From Tatumella terrea (GTDB taxonomy: Bacteria > Pseudomonadota > Gammaproteobacteria > Enterobacterales > Enterobacteriaceae): 64,000 bases of DNA. Where the stretch lies: positions 62,001 to 126,000 of the forward strand of contig NZ_BAAAFX010000011.1 of assembly GCF_039523755.1 (NCBI RefSeq), written 5' to 3'. Position numbers and translations under genes: made by a program. Numbering within the stretch: position 1 is the stretch's first letter; each line of letters opens with the position of its first letter. Under the pieces are notes generated by a model that had not been told where the DNA came from, made no database searches, and saw only the letters and a list, made by a program, of their open reading frames with translations. Below are positions 18,004-27,726 of this stretch, piece after piece.

Positions 18004-18440
18004 TTGCATTAATACAACGCGTTACTCAGGCCAGTGTCACCGTCGGGGAGAAAACCGTCGGCCGGATAGGCGCAGGCCTGCTGGTATTACTGGCGGTAGA
18101 AAAAGAGGACGATGAGAAAAAAGCTCAGCGACTGGCTGAACGTGTACTGGGTTATCGTGTGTTCAGCGACGAGCAGGGAAAAATGAATCTGAATTTACAG
18201 CAGGCTGAAGGCAGTCTGTTGGTGGTCTCACAATTTACCCTGGCGGCAGATACCGGTAAAGGGATGAGACCGTCATTTTCCGGGGGCGCAGCGCCGGAGA
18301 AAGCACAGGCACTTTATCAGTATTTCAGTGAATGTTGCCGTCAGCAGGGGGTCACCACCGAAAACGGCCAGTTCGCCGCAGATATGCAGGTCAGTCTGGT
18401 GAATGATGGCCCGGTCACCTTCTGGCTACAGGTGTCATAA
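18000..18440 (+). CDS. dtd: D-aminoacyl-tRNA deacylase Dtd
   Basis: Proofreading enzyme that hydrolyses D-aminoacyl-tRNA, also acting on Gly-tRNA(Ala). The catalytic signatures are present: SQFTLAAD and the Gly-cisPro motif NDGPVTFW near the end. The start ATG 18000 overlaps the yihY stop by four bases and gives 146 residues with the E. coli-like N terminus MIALIQRVTQASV. Confidence 0.95.
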   Translation: MIALIQRVTQASVTVGEKTVGRIGAGLLVLLAVEKEDDEKKAQRLAERVLGYRVFSDEQGKMNLNLQQAEGSLLVVSQFTLAADTGKGMRPSFSGGAAPEKAQALYQYFSECCRQQGVTTENGQFAADMQVSLVNDGPVTFWLQVS

Positions 18441-18496
18441 GACAAATACCGGCCCCCTTGCCGGTGTATGGATCGGTCAGCAGGGAGAATTCTTCT

Positions 18497-19438
18497 ATGT
18501 ATCACCTTCGTGTTCCCGGGACGCCGGAAGAGCTGGAGGCATATTTTCAGTTCCGCTGGGAAATGTTACGCAAACCCTTAAATCAGCCGGCCGGTTCCGA
18601 ACGCGAAGCGTGGGATGCCACCGCGCATCACCAGATGGTCGTCGATGAAGATAACCATCCGGTAGCCGTCGGACGCCTGTATATTAATGCCGATAATGAG
18701 GCTTCGATCCGCTTTATCGCGGTAGACCCTGCTCTGCGTGGAAAAGGGCTGGGCACACTGCTGATTATGACGCTGGAATCCGTCGCCCGTCAGGAAGGCG
18801 TAAAGCGAATCACCTGTAGTGCCCGTGAAGATGCTATCGAATTTTTCGTCAAACTGGGCTACATCAACCAGGGAGAAATTCTTGCGGCACAGACCTCACC
18901 GGTTCGCCATTTTCTGATGATAAAACCCAGTGTCAGCATGGATGATATTCTGCACCGGGCGGACTGGTGTGAGCAACTGCAACAGGCCTGGTATCAGCAT
19001 ATTCCCCTGAGTGAAAAAATGGGGGTCCGTATTCAGCAATACACCGGGCATCAGTTCAGTACCACGATGCCGGAAACCGGAAATCAGAACCCCCATCATA
19101 CGCTGTTTGCGGGGAGTCTCTTTTCGCTGGCGACCTTAACCGGCTGGGGGTTGATCTGGTTATTGCTGCGGGAGCGTCATCTTGGGGGAACCATCGTACT
19201 GGCCGATGCCCATATCCGTTACCACAGCGCCATTACCGGCCGGCCGGGAGCGGTGGCTGAATTAGGGTCGCTGCGCGGAGACCTGGACAGGCTGGCCCGG
19301 GGGCGGAAAGCCCGGGTCCGGCTGGATGTACAACTGCAGGGTGATGAAAAAACCGGTGCGGTATTTGAGGGGGTCTATATTGTACTGCCCGCCGATCCGC
19401 TGCGGTCACTGGAGGAAGGTGGCTCAGGGATAAACTGA
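18497..19438 (+). CDS. fabY: FabY/YiiD: GNAT plus thioesterase-like two-domain protein
   Basis: Two-domain protein. The N-terminal half (residues about 1-150) is a GNAT acetyltransferase with the acetyl-CoA motif IRFIAVDPALRGKGLGTLL. The C-terminal half (from about 170) is a hot-dog thioesterase-like fold (NPHHTLFAGSLFSLATLTGWGL). The E. coli homologue supports initiation of fatty acid synthesis. I use ATG 18497 (MYHLRVPGTPEEL), preceded by AGGGAG; length 313 against 329 in E. coli. It is the last gene of its run and converges on yicH. Confidence 0.88.
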   Translation: MYHLRVPGTPEELEAYFQFRWEMLRKPLNQPAGSEREAWDATAHHQMVVDEDNHPVAVGRLYINADNEASIRFIAVDPALRGKGLGTLLIMTLESVARQEGVKRITCSAREDAIEFFVKLGYINQGEILAAQTSPVRHFLMIKPSVSMDDILHRADWCEQLQQAWYQHIPLSEKMGVRIQQYTGHQFSTTMPETGNQNPHHTLFAGSLFSLATLTGWGLIWLLLRERHLGGTIVLADAHIRYHSAITGRPGAVAELGSLRGDLDRLARGRKARVRLDVQLQGDEKTGAVFEGVYIVLPADPLRSLEEGGSGIN

Positions 19439-19453
19439 GTCACTCCAGGCCAG

Positions 19454-19477
19454 ACGGGCGCCCGCCGCGGCGCCCGT
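19454..19477. terminator. GC-rich hairpin between convergent fabY and yicH
   Basis: Perfect 9-bp repeat ACGGGCGCC / GGCGCCCGT with a 6-base loop, centred in the 45-bp gap between convergent genes. There is no T-run, so it could be a bidirectional or rho-assisted terminator. Confidence 0.5.
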
Positions 19478-19483
19478 GGAGAG

Positions 19484-21160
19484 TTAACGAATCACACCCG
19501 CCTGCATGGACTGCTGATGTACCCCTGCCGGGGTGCTCTGGTCTAACGTACCATTCACGGTCGGACGAAGCGGCTGATCCGCCTGCAGCTTACCGGTCAG
19601 ATTGAGCGTAACATTGCCTTTGCCACCTGCAGAAGTCGCCGGCCAGCCCCAGTGCGTAAAGAGGTCGGTCGGCACCGACTGCCCTTGTAAGCTGAGGCTG
19701 AACTCGCGGGAAGGTTGCTGCGAGATGGTAGCACTGCCAATCAGCGGGCCATTATCGACCAGCATCTTCAGATCACTGATATTGATTTGCCGATCATCGG
19801 CATGTAATTTCAGCCACGGTGCGTTAATGTCCCGGCGGTTAAACGTGGCTTCGGTCGCTTTCCATTCACTGTCCCCGGACCAGATCCCCCACTGATGATT
19901 TCTGGCCAGTAACAGTTCCTGACCGGTGCCATGCAAGGCGGTCATCTGGAACGGAAACGCGGGATTAATATCGATAACCAGTGAGTTACTCACCGCCAGC
20001 TGATGAACGATCACCGAGTCCAGCCAGTCCGGCAGCGGCGCCATCCACCACTGACGCCAGTCCTGCGGCAGGGTATATTCCAGCCCGGTGAAGGTCAGGT
20101 TATTCAGTGCCAGTTGCCGGTTAGCACGCTGCCACTCACCACTGGCGCTCACGGTACCGTTTTTCCAGTGTGTACTGATGCTGTCTATCCGCAGTCCCTC
20201 CGGGGTGGCTTCGGCTTCGGCTTGCGGCGACACAAAATCATTATTGCCATAGACCAGTTCACTGGCCTGGAATTTCAGCGTGCCCCCCTGAGTCAGCAGA
20301 TCCGTGGCCGGTAATTGCGGATTGGCCAGCTGCATATTGAGATCGGTGACTGCCCAGTCCGGCCCGACGATAGTGGCATGACTGACATTGATTTGCCCTG
20401 GGCGAATATTATGGCGGACCAGTGGCGCCAGAAAATCAGGTAAGTTTTTGTCGGTCTGGAAGCGGATATCCTGCAGGGAGAGTTGTTGTACCTGCCAGTG
20501 ACCCCGGGCATCCCGCGTCAGGGACCCGGAGAAACTTCCGCGTTCAGCCTGCCCGTCCAGACTCTCCAGGGTCAGTTGTTGTGAATTCACCTGGCCCTCG
20601 GCGTGAATATTTGACAGCGATTGTGCGTTCAGCTGTAGCTGTCCGATACCCATCCGGAAGTGGTACTGTTCGCCCTGCAGACTGTTGGTATCCGGCTTCC
20701 AGGGAGCAATATCTGCCATTATCTGACGGGCGGTAAACCCGGAACCGGTGCCCGGTTCAACGATGCTGATATTGTTCAGACGGAGATGGTTAGCCTGTAG
20801 CGGGATAGCGGTCCCGGGGCGAATGTTCGCCAGATTAATTTCACCGTTAGTCAGGGTAATCGCATCGAAGTGAGAAGGGGAGCTGAACTGAAGCAGAGAC
20901 AGATCCAGTGTCACATCCTCGGCGACGACCAGTGCCGGCTGACCATCATGGCCAAAGCTGAAGTCGTCTAAGGTGACTTCCAGCGGTGCACTGAATGAAT
21001 GGTGTAACCTGCCGATAGAGAGATGGTAGGCCGTATCATCGCTGATCCAGCGACTAAGTGTGGCTGCTCCCCAGGCGCTTTTCAGCAAAAAATAGCCAGT
21101 AATAAGCACAAGTAAAAGGATTAGCAGCAGTATCAGGAAAAATTTTCCAATAAATTTCAT
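19484..21160 (-). CDS. yicH: AsmA-family protein YicH
   Basis: Large protein with one N-terminal membrane anchor (FIGKFFLILLLILLLVLITG) and a long periplasmic beta-rich region typical of AsmA-like proteins, which are implicated in phospholipid movement between membranes. Internal motifs fit the family (TLDDFSFGHDGQPALVVAED, a C-terminal GGKGNVTLNLTGKL). I start at ATG 21160 (MKFIGKFF), giving 558 residues against 569 in E. coli. It lies beside xanP as in E. coli, on the same strand. Confidence 0.9.
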   Translation of the reverse strand: MKFIGKFFLILLLILLLVLITGYFLLKSAWGAATLSRWISDDTAYHLSIGRLHHSFSAPLEVTLDDFSFGHDGQPALVVAEDVTLDLSLLQFSSPSHFDAITLTNGEINLANIRPGTAIPLQANHLRLNNISIVEPGTGSGFTARQIMADIAPWKPDTNSLQGEQYHFRMGIGQLQLNAQSLSNIHAEGQVNSQQLTLESLDGQAERGSFSGSLTRDARGHWQVQQLSLQDIRFQTDKNLPDFLAPLVRHNIRPGQINVSHATIVGPDWAVTDLNMQLANPQLPATDLLTQGGTLKFQASELVYGNNDFVSPQAEAEATPEGLRIDSISTHWKNGTVSASGEWQRANRQLALNNLTFTGLEYTLPQDWRQWWMAPLPDWLDSVIVHQLAVSNSLVIDINPAFPFQMTALHGTGQELLLARNHQWGIWSGDSEWKATEATFNRRDINAPWLKLHADDRQINISDLKMLVDNGPLIGSATISQQPSREFSLSLQGQSVPTDLFTHWGWPATSAGGKGNVTLNLTGKLQADQPLRPTVNGTLDQSTPAGVHQQSMQAGVIR

Positions 21161-21287
21161 GGTGTCGGTCCTGAGTCCTGAGGGTAAGCGAAGGTCAGTT
21201 ATGCCTGAATTTGTGTCAGACCTCAACGGTGATCACGGGGGAGTACACCGTAAGGCGAAAAAAATTCCGTTCCGGTCGGTGGAAAGG

Positions 21288-21314
21288 CAGGGCTGCCCTG
21301 TCTGAGCAGCCCTG
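21288..21314 (-). terminator. Hairpin downstream of xanP
   Basis: Nine-base-pair stem CAGGGCTGC / GCAGCCCTG just past the xanP stop. The T-run is poor, so this may be an imperfect terminator before yicH. Confidence 0.5.
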
Positions 21315-21324
21315 GGGCGCGGTC

Positions 21325-22713
21325 TTAAGGTTTCTGCAGATCCGCAGGAAAAATCAGATTCAGGATAATCGCAGTGATCCCCCCGGCGGCAATACCGGAA
21401 GATAACAGTGTTTTTACCCCGTCTGGAGCAAACTGCAGGATCTGCGGTTGCTGGGAGACACCCAGGCCGACCGCCAGTGAAATGGCAATAATCAGGATAG
21501 CCCGTCGATCAATTGCCTCTCTGGAAACAATACGCACTCCGGAGGCCGCAATCGTGCCGAACATCACCAGCGTGGCACCGCCCAGCACCGGTTCAGGGAT
21601 ATGCTGTACGGCGTCACTGACCGCCGGGAAAAGCCCCAGCACTATCAGCATTAATGCCACCAGAAACCCGACATAACGGCTGGCGACTCCGGTCAGTTGG
21701 ATAACACCGTTGTTCTGCCCGAAGCAGGAGTTAGGGAAGGTATTAAATAGCGCGGAAACACAGGAGTTAACGCCGTTTGCCAGCACGCCACCCTTCAGGC
21801 GTTTCATATACACAGGGCCACTGACCGGTTGTTCAGAGACATCTGAGGTCGCGGTAATATCGCCGATGGTTTCCAGTGAGGTCACCATAAAGACCAGCAT
21901 CAGGGGCAGTAATAAATCCCAGTCAATACCGAGGCCGTAGTAAAAAGGGCGGGGCACAGCGATCAGTGGGGCGTCCGGGTCCGCGGCGGTTACCGGCAGC
22001 ATATTCAGGCACCACGCCAGCAGATAGCCTACAGCCATAGCGATCACCAGCGAGGCAATACGCAGATACGGGTTTTTCTGACGGTTAAGCAGGATGATCG
22101 TCAGTAAAACGACCCCGGCCAGCAGCAGATTATCAGGCGCCCCGAAGGTGTGGTTACTCATGGCGCTGAAGCCACCCCCGATAGAGGTCAATCCGACCTG
22201 AATCAATGACAGACCGATGATCATCACGACAATCCCGGAGACAAGGGGAGTAATCACCTTACGGGCATACGGCAGGATGCGGGATAACAGCATTTCTGTG
22301 CAGGAGGCCAGCATAAGGGTACCGAACAGGGCGGCCATCATGGTGGGGACATCGGCACCGCCATGTTTCAGCGCCAGGCCGCCCATGATCAGCGGGGAGA
22401 CAAAGTTAAAGCTGGTGCCCTGAATGGAGAGCAGCCCCGAACCTACCGGACCCCAGGTGCGGATTTGCAGCACCGAGGCGATACCGGACGCGAATAACGA
22501 CATACTGATAATATGCCGGGTGTCCTGTGCCGGTAAGCCGAGCGCATGACAGATAAGTAATGCCGGTGTGATCACAGCCACAAACATCGCCAGCAAATGC
22601 TGTAATGCCGCGAACAGGGCCTGGGGTAAAGGCGGTTTGTCTTCCAGACGGTAAACCAGATCACTGTGTGAAGAACCGGAAGGTTGTCGGTCAAACGGGG
22701 CATGGGCAGACAT
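21325..22713 (-). CDS. xanP: Xanthine permease XanP
   Basis: Inner-membrane proton symporter for xanthine, NCS2/NAT family. It has about 14 hydrophobic helices and the family signatures (PVGSGLLSIQGTSFNF, SLETIGDITATSDVSEQPVSG, NTFPNSCFGQNNGVIQLTGVASR, GGATLVMFGTIAASGVRI). Identity to E. coli XanP is high along the whole length. I use ATG 22713 (MSAHAPFD), where AGGA precedes, rather than the TTG one codon earlier. A PurR-like palindrome sits 54 bp upstream. Confidence 0.95.
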   Translation of the reverse strand: MSAHAPFDRQPSGSSHSDLVYRLEDKPPLPQALFAALQHLLAMFVAVITPALLICHALGLPAQDTRHIISMSLFASGIASVLQIRTWGPVGSGLLSIQGTSFNFVSPLIMGGLALKHGGADVPTMMAALFGTLMLASCTEMLLSRILPYARKVITPLVSGIVVMIIGLSLIQVGLTSIGGGFSAMSNHTFGAPDNLLLAGVVLLTIILLNRQKNPYLRIASLVIAMAVGYLLAWCLNMLPVTAADPDAPLIAVPRPFYYGLGIDWDLLLPLMLVFMVTSLETIGDITATSDVSEQPVSGPVYMKRLKGGVLANGVNSCVSALFNTFPNSCFGQNNGVIQLTGVASRYVGFLVALMLIVLGLFPAVSDAVQHIPEPVLGGATLVMFGTIAASGVRIVSREAIDRRAILIIAISLAVGLGVSQQPQILQFAPDGVKTLLSSGIAAGGITAIILNLIFPADLQKP

Positions 22714-22766
22714 CAAGGCATCCTGAACGAGATAAAAGAAAGCGATTTTAATTATCCGCCGGATAA

Positions 22767-22782
22767 AAGCAAACGTTTGCCA
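22767..22782. promoter_or_regulatory. PurR-like operator upstream of xanP
   Basis: AAGCAAACGTTTGCCA contains the 12-bp perfect palindrome GCAAACGTTTGC, the core of the PurR operator (ACGCAAACGTTTGCGT). It lies between recG and xanP, in the xanP promoter position. PurR repression of a purine-base permease makes biological sense; binding is inferred. Confidence 0.7.
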
Positions 22783-22797
22783 ACGGGGCGAAGAAAA

Positions 22798-24876
22798 TCA
22801 GGCGTGGGAAAAACGTTCTGTGGCGGGCAGCCAGCGTTCAATCAGCGCTGCGGACTGTGCCGGATACTGTTCATGAAGATGACGGGCGATGCGCTGTATG
22901 GCCGGGATCATCGCCTGATCGCGGAGCAGATCGGCGACCCTGAATTCTGCATTACCGGTCTGGCGGGTACCCAGTAATTCTCCCGGGCCACGGATTTCCA
23001 GATCATGCTGGGCGATGACAAACCCGTCGTTACTGTCGCGTAACACCTGTAAACGCTTCCGGGCTGTTTTACTGAGCGGCGATTTATACAATAAAACACA
23101 GTGAGAGGCGACGGCCCCGCGCCCGACGCGCCCGCGTAACTGGTGCAGCTGGGCCAGCCCGAGTCGTTCAGGGTTTTCGATGATCATCAGACTGGCATTC
23201 GGCACATCGACACCGACTTCAATGACCGTGGTGGCCACCAGCAGGTCTAACTGATTATCTTTAAACTGCTGCATGATGGCCTGCTTGTCGGCAGGTTTCA
23301 TCCGCCCGTGCACCAGACCGATCTTCATATCGGTGAGCGCAAGTTGCAGTTCCTGACAGGTAGCTTCGGCGGCCTGGGCCTCCAGCTGGTCAGACTCTTC
23401 GATCAGGGTGCAGACCCAGTAGGCCTGACGCCCTTGCCGGCAGGCCTGCTCGACCCGCTGAATGATTTCTTCACGCCGGGTATCCGGAATAGCCACCGTC
23501 GCGACCGGCGTACGGCCCGGAGGCAGTTCATCAATCGTGGAGGTTTCCAGATCGGCGTACGCTGTCATGGCAAGCGTACGCGGGATCGGGGTGGCGGTCA
23601 TAATTAACTGGTGAGGATGGAACCCCTGCTGCTCTCCCTTTTCCCACAGCGACAGGCGCTGGTGGACCCCGAACCGGTGCTGTTCATCAATAATGACCAG
23701 TGCCAGCCCGTTAAATTTTACCTGTTCCTGAAATAACGCATGGGTGCCGACAACCATCGGGACCTGACCGCTGGCAATGGCTTCCTGCTGAGCCTGACGG
23801 GCTTTGCCTTTTTGCTTACCGGCCAGCCAGCCCACCTCAATACCCAAGGGTGCCAGCCACTGGCGGAAATTAGTGGCATGTTGTTCCGCCAACAGTTCCG
23901 TCGGGGCCATTAGCGCAACCTGGTAGCCCCGGGCAATGACATTTAATGCCGCTAACGCGGCGACCAGGGTTTTTCCGGACCCCACATCGCCCTGAACCAG
24001 GCGCAGCATCGGGTAGTCATGAGCCATATCCTGCTCTATCTCTTTGACCACCCGCACCTGTGCTGCGGTCGGGGAAAATGGCAGCGAGGCCAGGAATTGC
24101 CGGCTCAGGCGGTGGTCTGCCGGCATGGGCCGGGCATGATGGCGTTGCGCGCCCGCCCGTACCGCCAGCATACTCAGGTTATGGGCCAGTAATTCTTCGG
24201 TGATCAGACGCTGCTGTGCCGGATGTTTTCCTTGCTCCAGATCACTGAGCAGTAATCCCGGCGGGGGCCGGTGCAGTGTTTTCAGGGCATCGGCAAGTGA
24301 CATCATTCCGCCCCGCAGTTCAGCGGGCAGCAATTCATCGATCGGACAGCTGTCCAGTAATTGCAGGGCCTGGTCGGTCAGTTTACGCAGCGTCGCCTGA
24401 CGGATCCCTTCGGTCGCAGGGTACACCGGGGTCAGGGTTTCCTGTAATTCGGTCACCTGCTGTTGCCCGGTAATACGGTATTCGGGATGAATAATTTCTG
24501 CTCCCCGTTGTCCGCGCTTGATCTCACCGTAAGCAACCACATGGCTGCCTTTTGCCAGCGCATTTTTCATGCCGGCATTGAAGTTGAAGAAACGGAGAGT
24601 GACGATGCCACTGCCATCGCTGATCTGGCAGACCATCATTCTGCGGCGCCCGAAAGAGACTTCGGTCGACAGGACCTCACCTTCTACGGTGGCCCAGAGG
24701 CCGGGCAGTAAATCATTGATCCGGTACAGGCGGGTACGGTCTTCGTAGCGAACGGGAAGGTGCAGTAAGAGATCCTGCAAAGTATGCAGCCCAAGCTTTG
24801 CCAGTTTTTCCGCCTGGCTGGCGCCTACGCCGGTCAGGGTCGTCAGCGAAATAGCGTCGAGCAGGCGGCCTTTCAT
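22798..24876 (-). CDS. recG: ATP-dependent DNA helicase RecG
   Basis: Branch-migrating superfamily 2 helicase that reverses stalled forks and processes recombination intermediates. It has an N-terminal wedge/OB domain (RYEDRTRLYRI), Walker A GDVGSGKTLVA, the DEQH box IIDEQHRFGVHQR, TATPIPRTLAMT and the C-terminal motif GRVGRG with ENPERLGLAQLHQLRG. Length 692 (E. coli 693). Its start overlaps the trmH stop by four bases. Confidence 0.97.
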   Translation of the reverse strand: MKGRLLDAISLTTLTGVGASQAEKLAKLGLHTLQDLLLHLPVRYEDRTRLYRINDLLPGLWATVEGEVLSTEVSFGRRRMMVCQISDGSGIVTLRFFNFNAGMKNALAKGSHVVAYGEIKRGQRGAEIIHPEYRITGQQQVTELQETLTPVYPATEGIRQATLRKLTDQALQLLDSCPIDELLPAELRGGMMSLADALKTLHRPPPGLLLSDLEQGKHPAQQRLITEELLAHNLSMLAVRAGAQRHHARPMPADHRLSRQFLASLPFSPTAAQVRVVKEIEQDMAHDYPMLRLVQGDVGSGKTLVAALAALNVIARGYQVALMAPTELLAEQHATNFRQWLAPLGIEVGWLAGKQKGKARQAQQEAIASGQVPMVVGTHALFQEQVKFNGLALVIIDEQHRFGVHQRLSLWEKGEQQGFHPHQLIMTATPIPRTLAMTAYADLETSTIDELPPGRTPVATVAIPDTRREEIIQRVEQACRQGRQAYWVCTLIEESDQLEAQAAEATCQELQLALTDMKIGLVHGRMKPADKQAIMQQFKDNQLDLLVATTVIEVGVDVPNASLMIIENPERLGLAQLHQLRGRVGRGAVASHCVLLYKSPLSKTARKRLQVLRDSNDGFVIAQHDLEIRGPGELLGTRQTGNAEFRVADLLRDQAMIPAIQRIARHLHEQYPAQSAALIERWLPATERFSHA

Positions 24877-25583
24877 TTTTTACGTTTTCGGCTGTGGCCG
24901 GTCGCCTGCATGGCAGACCACCAGTGCTCATCGGCTTCTACCTCACCCTGGTCGTTGATCCGGGGATAAGGTAGCCCTTTTTGTCGCGCGACCCGCGCCA
25001 GCACCGGATAGCCGCCTTCGAATAACAGGCGTTGCTGTTCAGCGTCGTCGAGCAGACAGTGGTCACGCTGGTACATTCCGGCGATTTGTCGCTGACGTTG
25101 GGCTTCATACAGGATCAGTGCACAGGCGACCGAAACATTCAGTGACTGCACCATCCCGAGCATCGGAATAATAATATCCTGATCAGCGAGGTCCAGGGCT
25201 TCCCGGGTGATGCCCGTTTTCTCCTGACCCATCAGAATACAGGTGGGCCGGGTATAATCGATATCACGGAAATCCACAGCCTTCCCGGAAAGATGGGTGG
25301 CCAGAACCTGCATACCTGCCGATTTGACCGTACTGACCGCTTCCCCGATGGTCCGGTGCGTAATGACATTGACCCAACTGTTGCTGCCGGCGGAAGAGGA
25401 CACTGCGGTACGCATACGATCCCCGGGCCAGACGGCGTGCACATTATGGATACCGACAGCATCAGCCGTGCGGATCACCGCGGAAACGTTATGGGGCTTA
25501 TGCACCTGTTCCATGCATACCGTCAGGTCATGCTGGCGGCGGGCCAGCATTTCCGATATCCGGGAAAAACGTTGGTCATTCAT
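24873..25583 (-). CDS. trmH: tRNA (Gm18) 2'-O-methyltransferase TrmH
   Basis: SPOUT-family enzyme that methylates the ribose of G18 in tRNA. Visible motifs are AVIRTADAVGIHNVHAVW, the SAM knot regions LMGQEKTGI and IPMLGMVQSLNVSVACALIL, and the SpoU-type C terminus. It has 236 residues against 229 in E. coli, the excess being at the basic C terminus (GHSRKRKK). It lies 4 bp after spoT and overlaps recG by 4 bp. Confidence 0.95.
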   Translation of the reverse strand: MNDQRFSRISEMLARRQHDLTVCMEQVHKPHNVSAVIRTADAVGIHNVHAVWPGDRMRTAVSSSAGSNSWVNVITHRTIGEAVSTVKSAGMQVLATHLSGKAVDFRDIDYTRPTCILMGQEKTGITREALDLADQDIIIPMLGMVQSLNVSVACALILYEAQRQRQIAGMYQRDHCLLDDAEQQRLLFEGGYPVLARVARQKGLPYPRINDQGEVEADEHWWSAMQATGHSRKRKK

Positions 25584-25587
25584 GTGA

Positions 25588-27705
25588 TCAGTTACGGTTC
25601 CGGTGTACTTTAATCACATCCGGCATCACACGGATTTTGCGCATGATATCCGCCAGATGAATACGGTCATGGACCGTGAGACGCATAAAGGCAGTATATA
25701 CACGGCCATCACGCTCCTCGGTATTCAGGCTCTGAATATTGGAATGACAGGTATTGATCGCGGCGGTCAGGTTCGCCAGGGCGCCCTGATGATTGAGCAT
25801 ATCCACTTTAATTTCTGTCACAAAGTCCTGCCCGGTCTCTTTATCCCATTCGACCGGCATAAACTTCTCTGCTTCTTTCTGGTAACCCCGGATATTACGG
25901 CAGGATTCATGATGCACCACCAGCCCCTTTCCGGGACTGACATGCGCCACAATCGGGTCACCAGGGATCGGCCGGCAACATTTTGCGAAGGTGATCAGCA
26001 CACCGTCAGCCCCTTTAATCGGCAGCTTATGTTTCTTGCTGGTCGCCTGAGGCAGATGTTCTGTCGGCTCACCCGGCAGTAAATTCTTCGCCACTACCAC
26101 GCTCATCGCATTACCCAGGCCAATTTCTGCCAGCAGATCATCCAGAGACGCCAGTTTCATCCGTTCCAGTTCATGGCGGATATTTTCCTGCGGAACTTCG
26201 GCCAGCTTTTTACTGCCGCCCAGCGCATGGCTAAGCAGACGGCGGCCGAGACTGACGGACTCTTCGCGTTTCAGGTTTTTCAGTAACTGGCGGATTTTAG
26301 CCCTGGCTTTCGAGCTGACCACAAAGTTGAGCCAGGCGGCATTCGGCCGGGCACCGGGGGCGGTAATGATTTCGATGGTCTGTCCGCTGGACAGGGACTG
26401 CGATAACGGATAAGGCTGTCGGTCCACCCTGGCACCCACACAGGCATGGCCGATATCCGTATGGACGGCATAGGCGAAATCGACCGGTGTCGCGCCAGCC
26501 GGCAGTTCGACAATACGGCCTTCCGGCGTAAATACGTAGATTTCGTCAGGAAACAGATCGGATTTCACGCTTTCGATGAATTCGAAGGAGTTCCCTGCAC
26601 TTTGCTGCAGTTCAAGCAGACTTTGTAACCAACGCTGGGCACGAACCTGGGCGGTGGTGGACCCACTCTCGCCATGTTCCTTATAGGCCCAGTGTGCGGC
26701 AACCCCCATCTCTGCCATCTGATCCATATCTTCGGTACGGATCTGTACTTCCACAGGGACACCGTGTGGCCCAATCATGGACGTATGGAGAGACTGATAG
26801 CCGTTGGCTTTGGGGATCGCAATATAATCTTTTACCCTGCCCGGGCGAGGCTTATACAGGCTGTGCATTTGCCCGAGAACACGGTAGCAGGTATCGACAT
26901 CCTTCACGATCACGCGGAAGGCATAGATATCCATAATTGAGTGAAAACGCTGCTCTTTGAGATGCATTTTCTGATAGATAGAGTAGAGATGTTTCTCACG
27001 GCCGCTGACACGGCAGGGGATCCCGGACTCCTGCAACCGGCCATCGATTTCGGCCAGTATTTTCTGGATCATCTCTTTACGGTTACCGCGGGCCGCTTTC
27101 ACCACCTCTTTGATCACCCGGTAACGGTTAGGATAGAGCGCTTCAAACCCCAGCTCTTCCAGTTCCGTTTTCAGATGATGGATACCCAGCCGGTGGGCCA
27201 GGGGGCTATAGATTTCCAGCGTTTCCAGCGCGATACGCCGCCGCTTGTCCGGACGAAGCGAACCGAGGGTTCGCATATTGTGTGTCCGGTCTGCCAGCTT
27301 GATTAATATGACCCTGATATCCTGTACCATGGCCATAATCATCTTACGGAAGTTTTCTGCCTGAGCCTCTTTCTTATCGCGGAATTTCAGCTTATCCAGC
27401 TTGGATACGCCTTCGACAAGTTCTGCGACACTCTGACCAAACAGTTGCTCCATATCCTGGTAAGTTGCCGGGGTATCCTCAATCACATCGTGCAATAACG
27501 CGGCCATGAGTGTTTCATGGTCGAGTCGCATTTCAGCCAGAATACAGGCAACAGCGACCGGATGTGTAATGTAAGGTTCACCGCTGGAACGCGTCTGACC
27601 CTCATGAGCATCACGGGCAACAAGATAGGCTTGCCTGAGGCGTTTAATCTGATCCTCAGGCAAATATTTTTCAATCAGTTGATTAAGACTTTCAAACAGA
27701 TACAA
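25588..27705 (-). CDS. spoT: Bifunctional (p)ppGpp synthetase/hydrolase SpoT
   Basis: Controls the stringent-response alarmone. The HD hydrolase domain (ALLHDVIEDTPATYQ, RTHNMRTLGSL) is followed by the synthetase domain (GREKHLYSIYQKM, DIYAFRVIV), a TGS domain (EIYVFTPEGRIVELPAGATPVDFAYAVHTD) and the C-terminal ACT domain (NHQGALANLTAAI). Length 705 (E. coli 702). It belongs to the operon gmk-rpoZ-spoT-trmH-recG. Confidence 0.97.
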   Translation of the reverse strand: MYLFESLNQLIEKYLPEDQIKRLRQAYLVARDAHEGQTRSSGEPYITHPVAVACILAEMRLDHETLMAALLHDVIEDTPATYQDMEQLFGQSVAELVEGVSKLDKLKFRDKKEAQAENFRKMIMAMVQDIRVILIKLADRTHNMRTLGSLRPDKRRRIALETLEIYSPLAHRLGIHHLKTELEELGFEALYPNRYRVIKEVVKAARGNRKEMIQKILAEIDGRLQESGIPCRVSGREKHLYSIYQKMHLKEQRFHSIMDIYAFRVIVKDVDTCYRVLGQMHSLYKPRPGRVKDYIAIPKANGYQSLHTSMIGPHGVPVEVQIRTEDMDQMAEMGVAAHWAYKEHGESGSTTAQVRAQRWLQSLLELQQSAGNSFEFIESVKSDLFPDEIYVFTPEGRIVELPAGATPVDFAYAVHTDIGHACVGARVDRQPYPLSQSLSSGQTIEIITAPGARPNAAWLNFVVSSKARAKIRQLLKNLKREESVSLGRRLLSHALGGSKKLAEVPQENIRHELERMKLASLDDLLAEIGLGNAMSVVVAKNLLPGEPTEHLPQATSKKHKLPIKGADGVLITFAKCCRPIPGDPIVAHVSPGKGLVVHHESCRNIRGYQKEAEKFMPVEWDKETGQDFVTEIKVDMLNHQGALANLTAAINTCHSNIQSLNTEERDGRVYTAFMRLTVHDRIHLADIMRKIRVMPDVIKVHRNRN

Positions 27706-27726
27706 GGGCGGCCTGCAACAGTCAGA

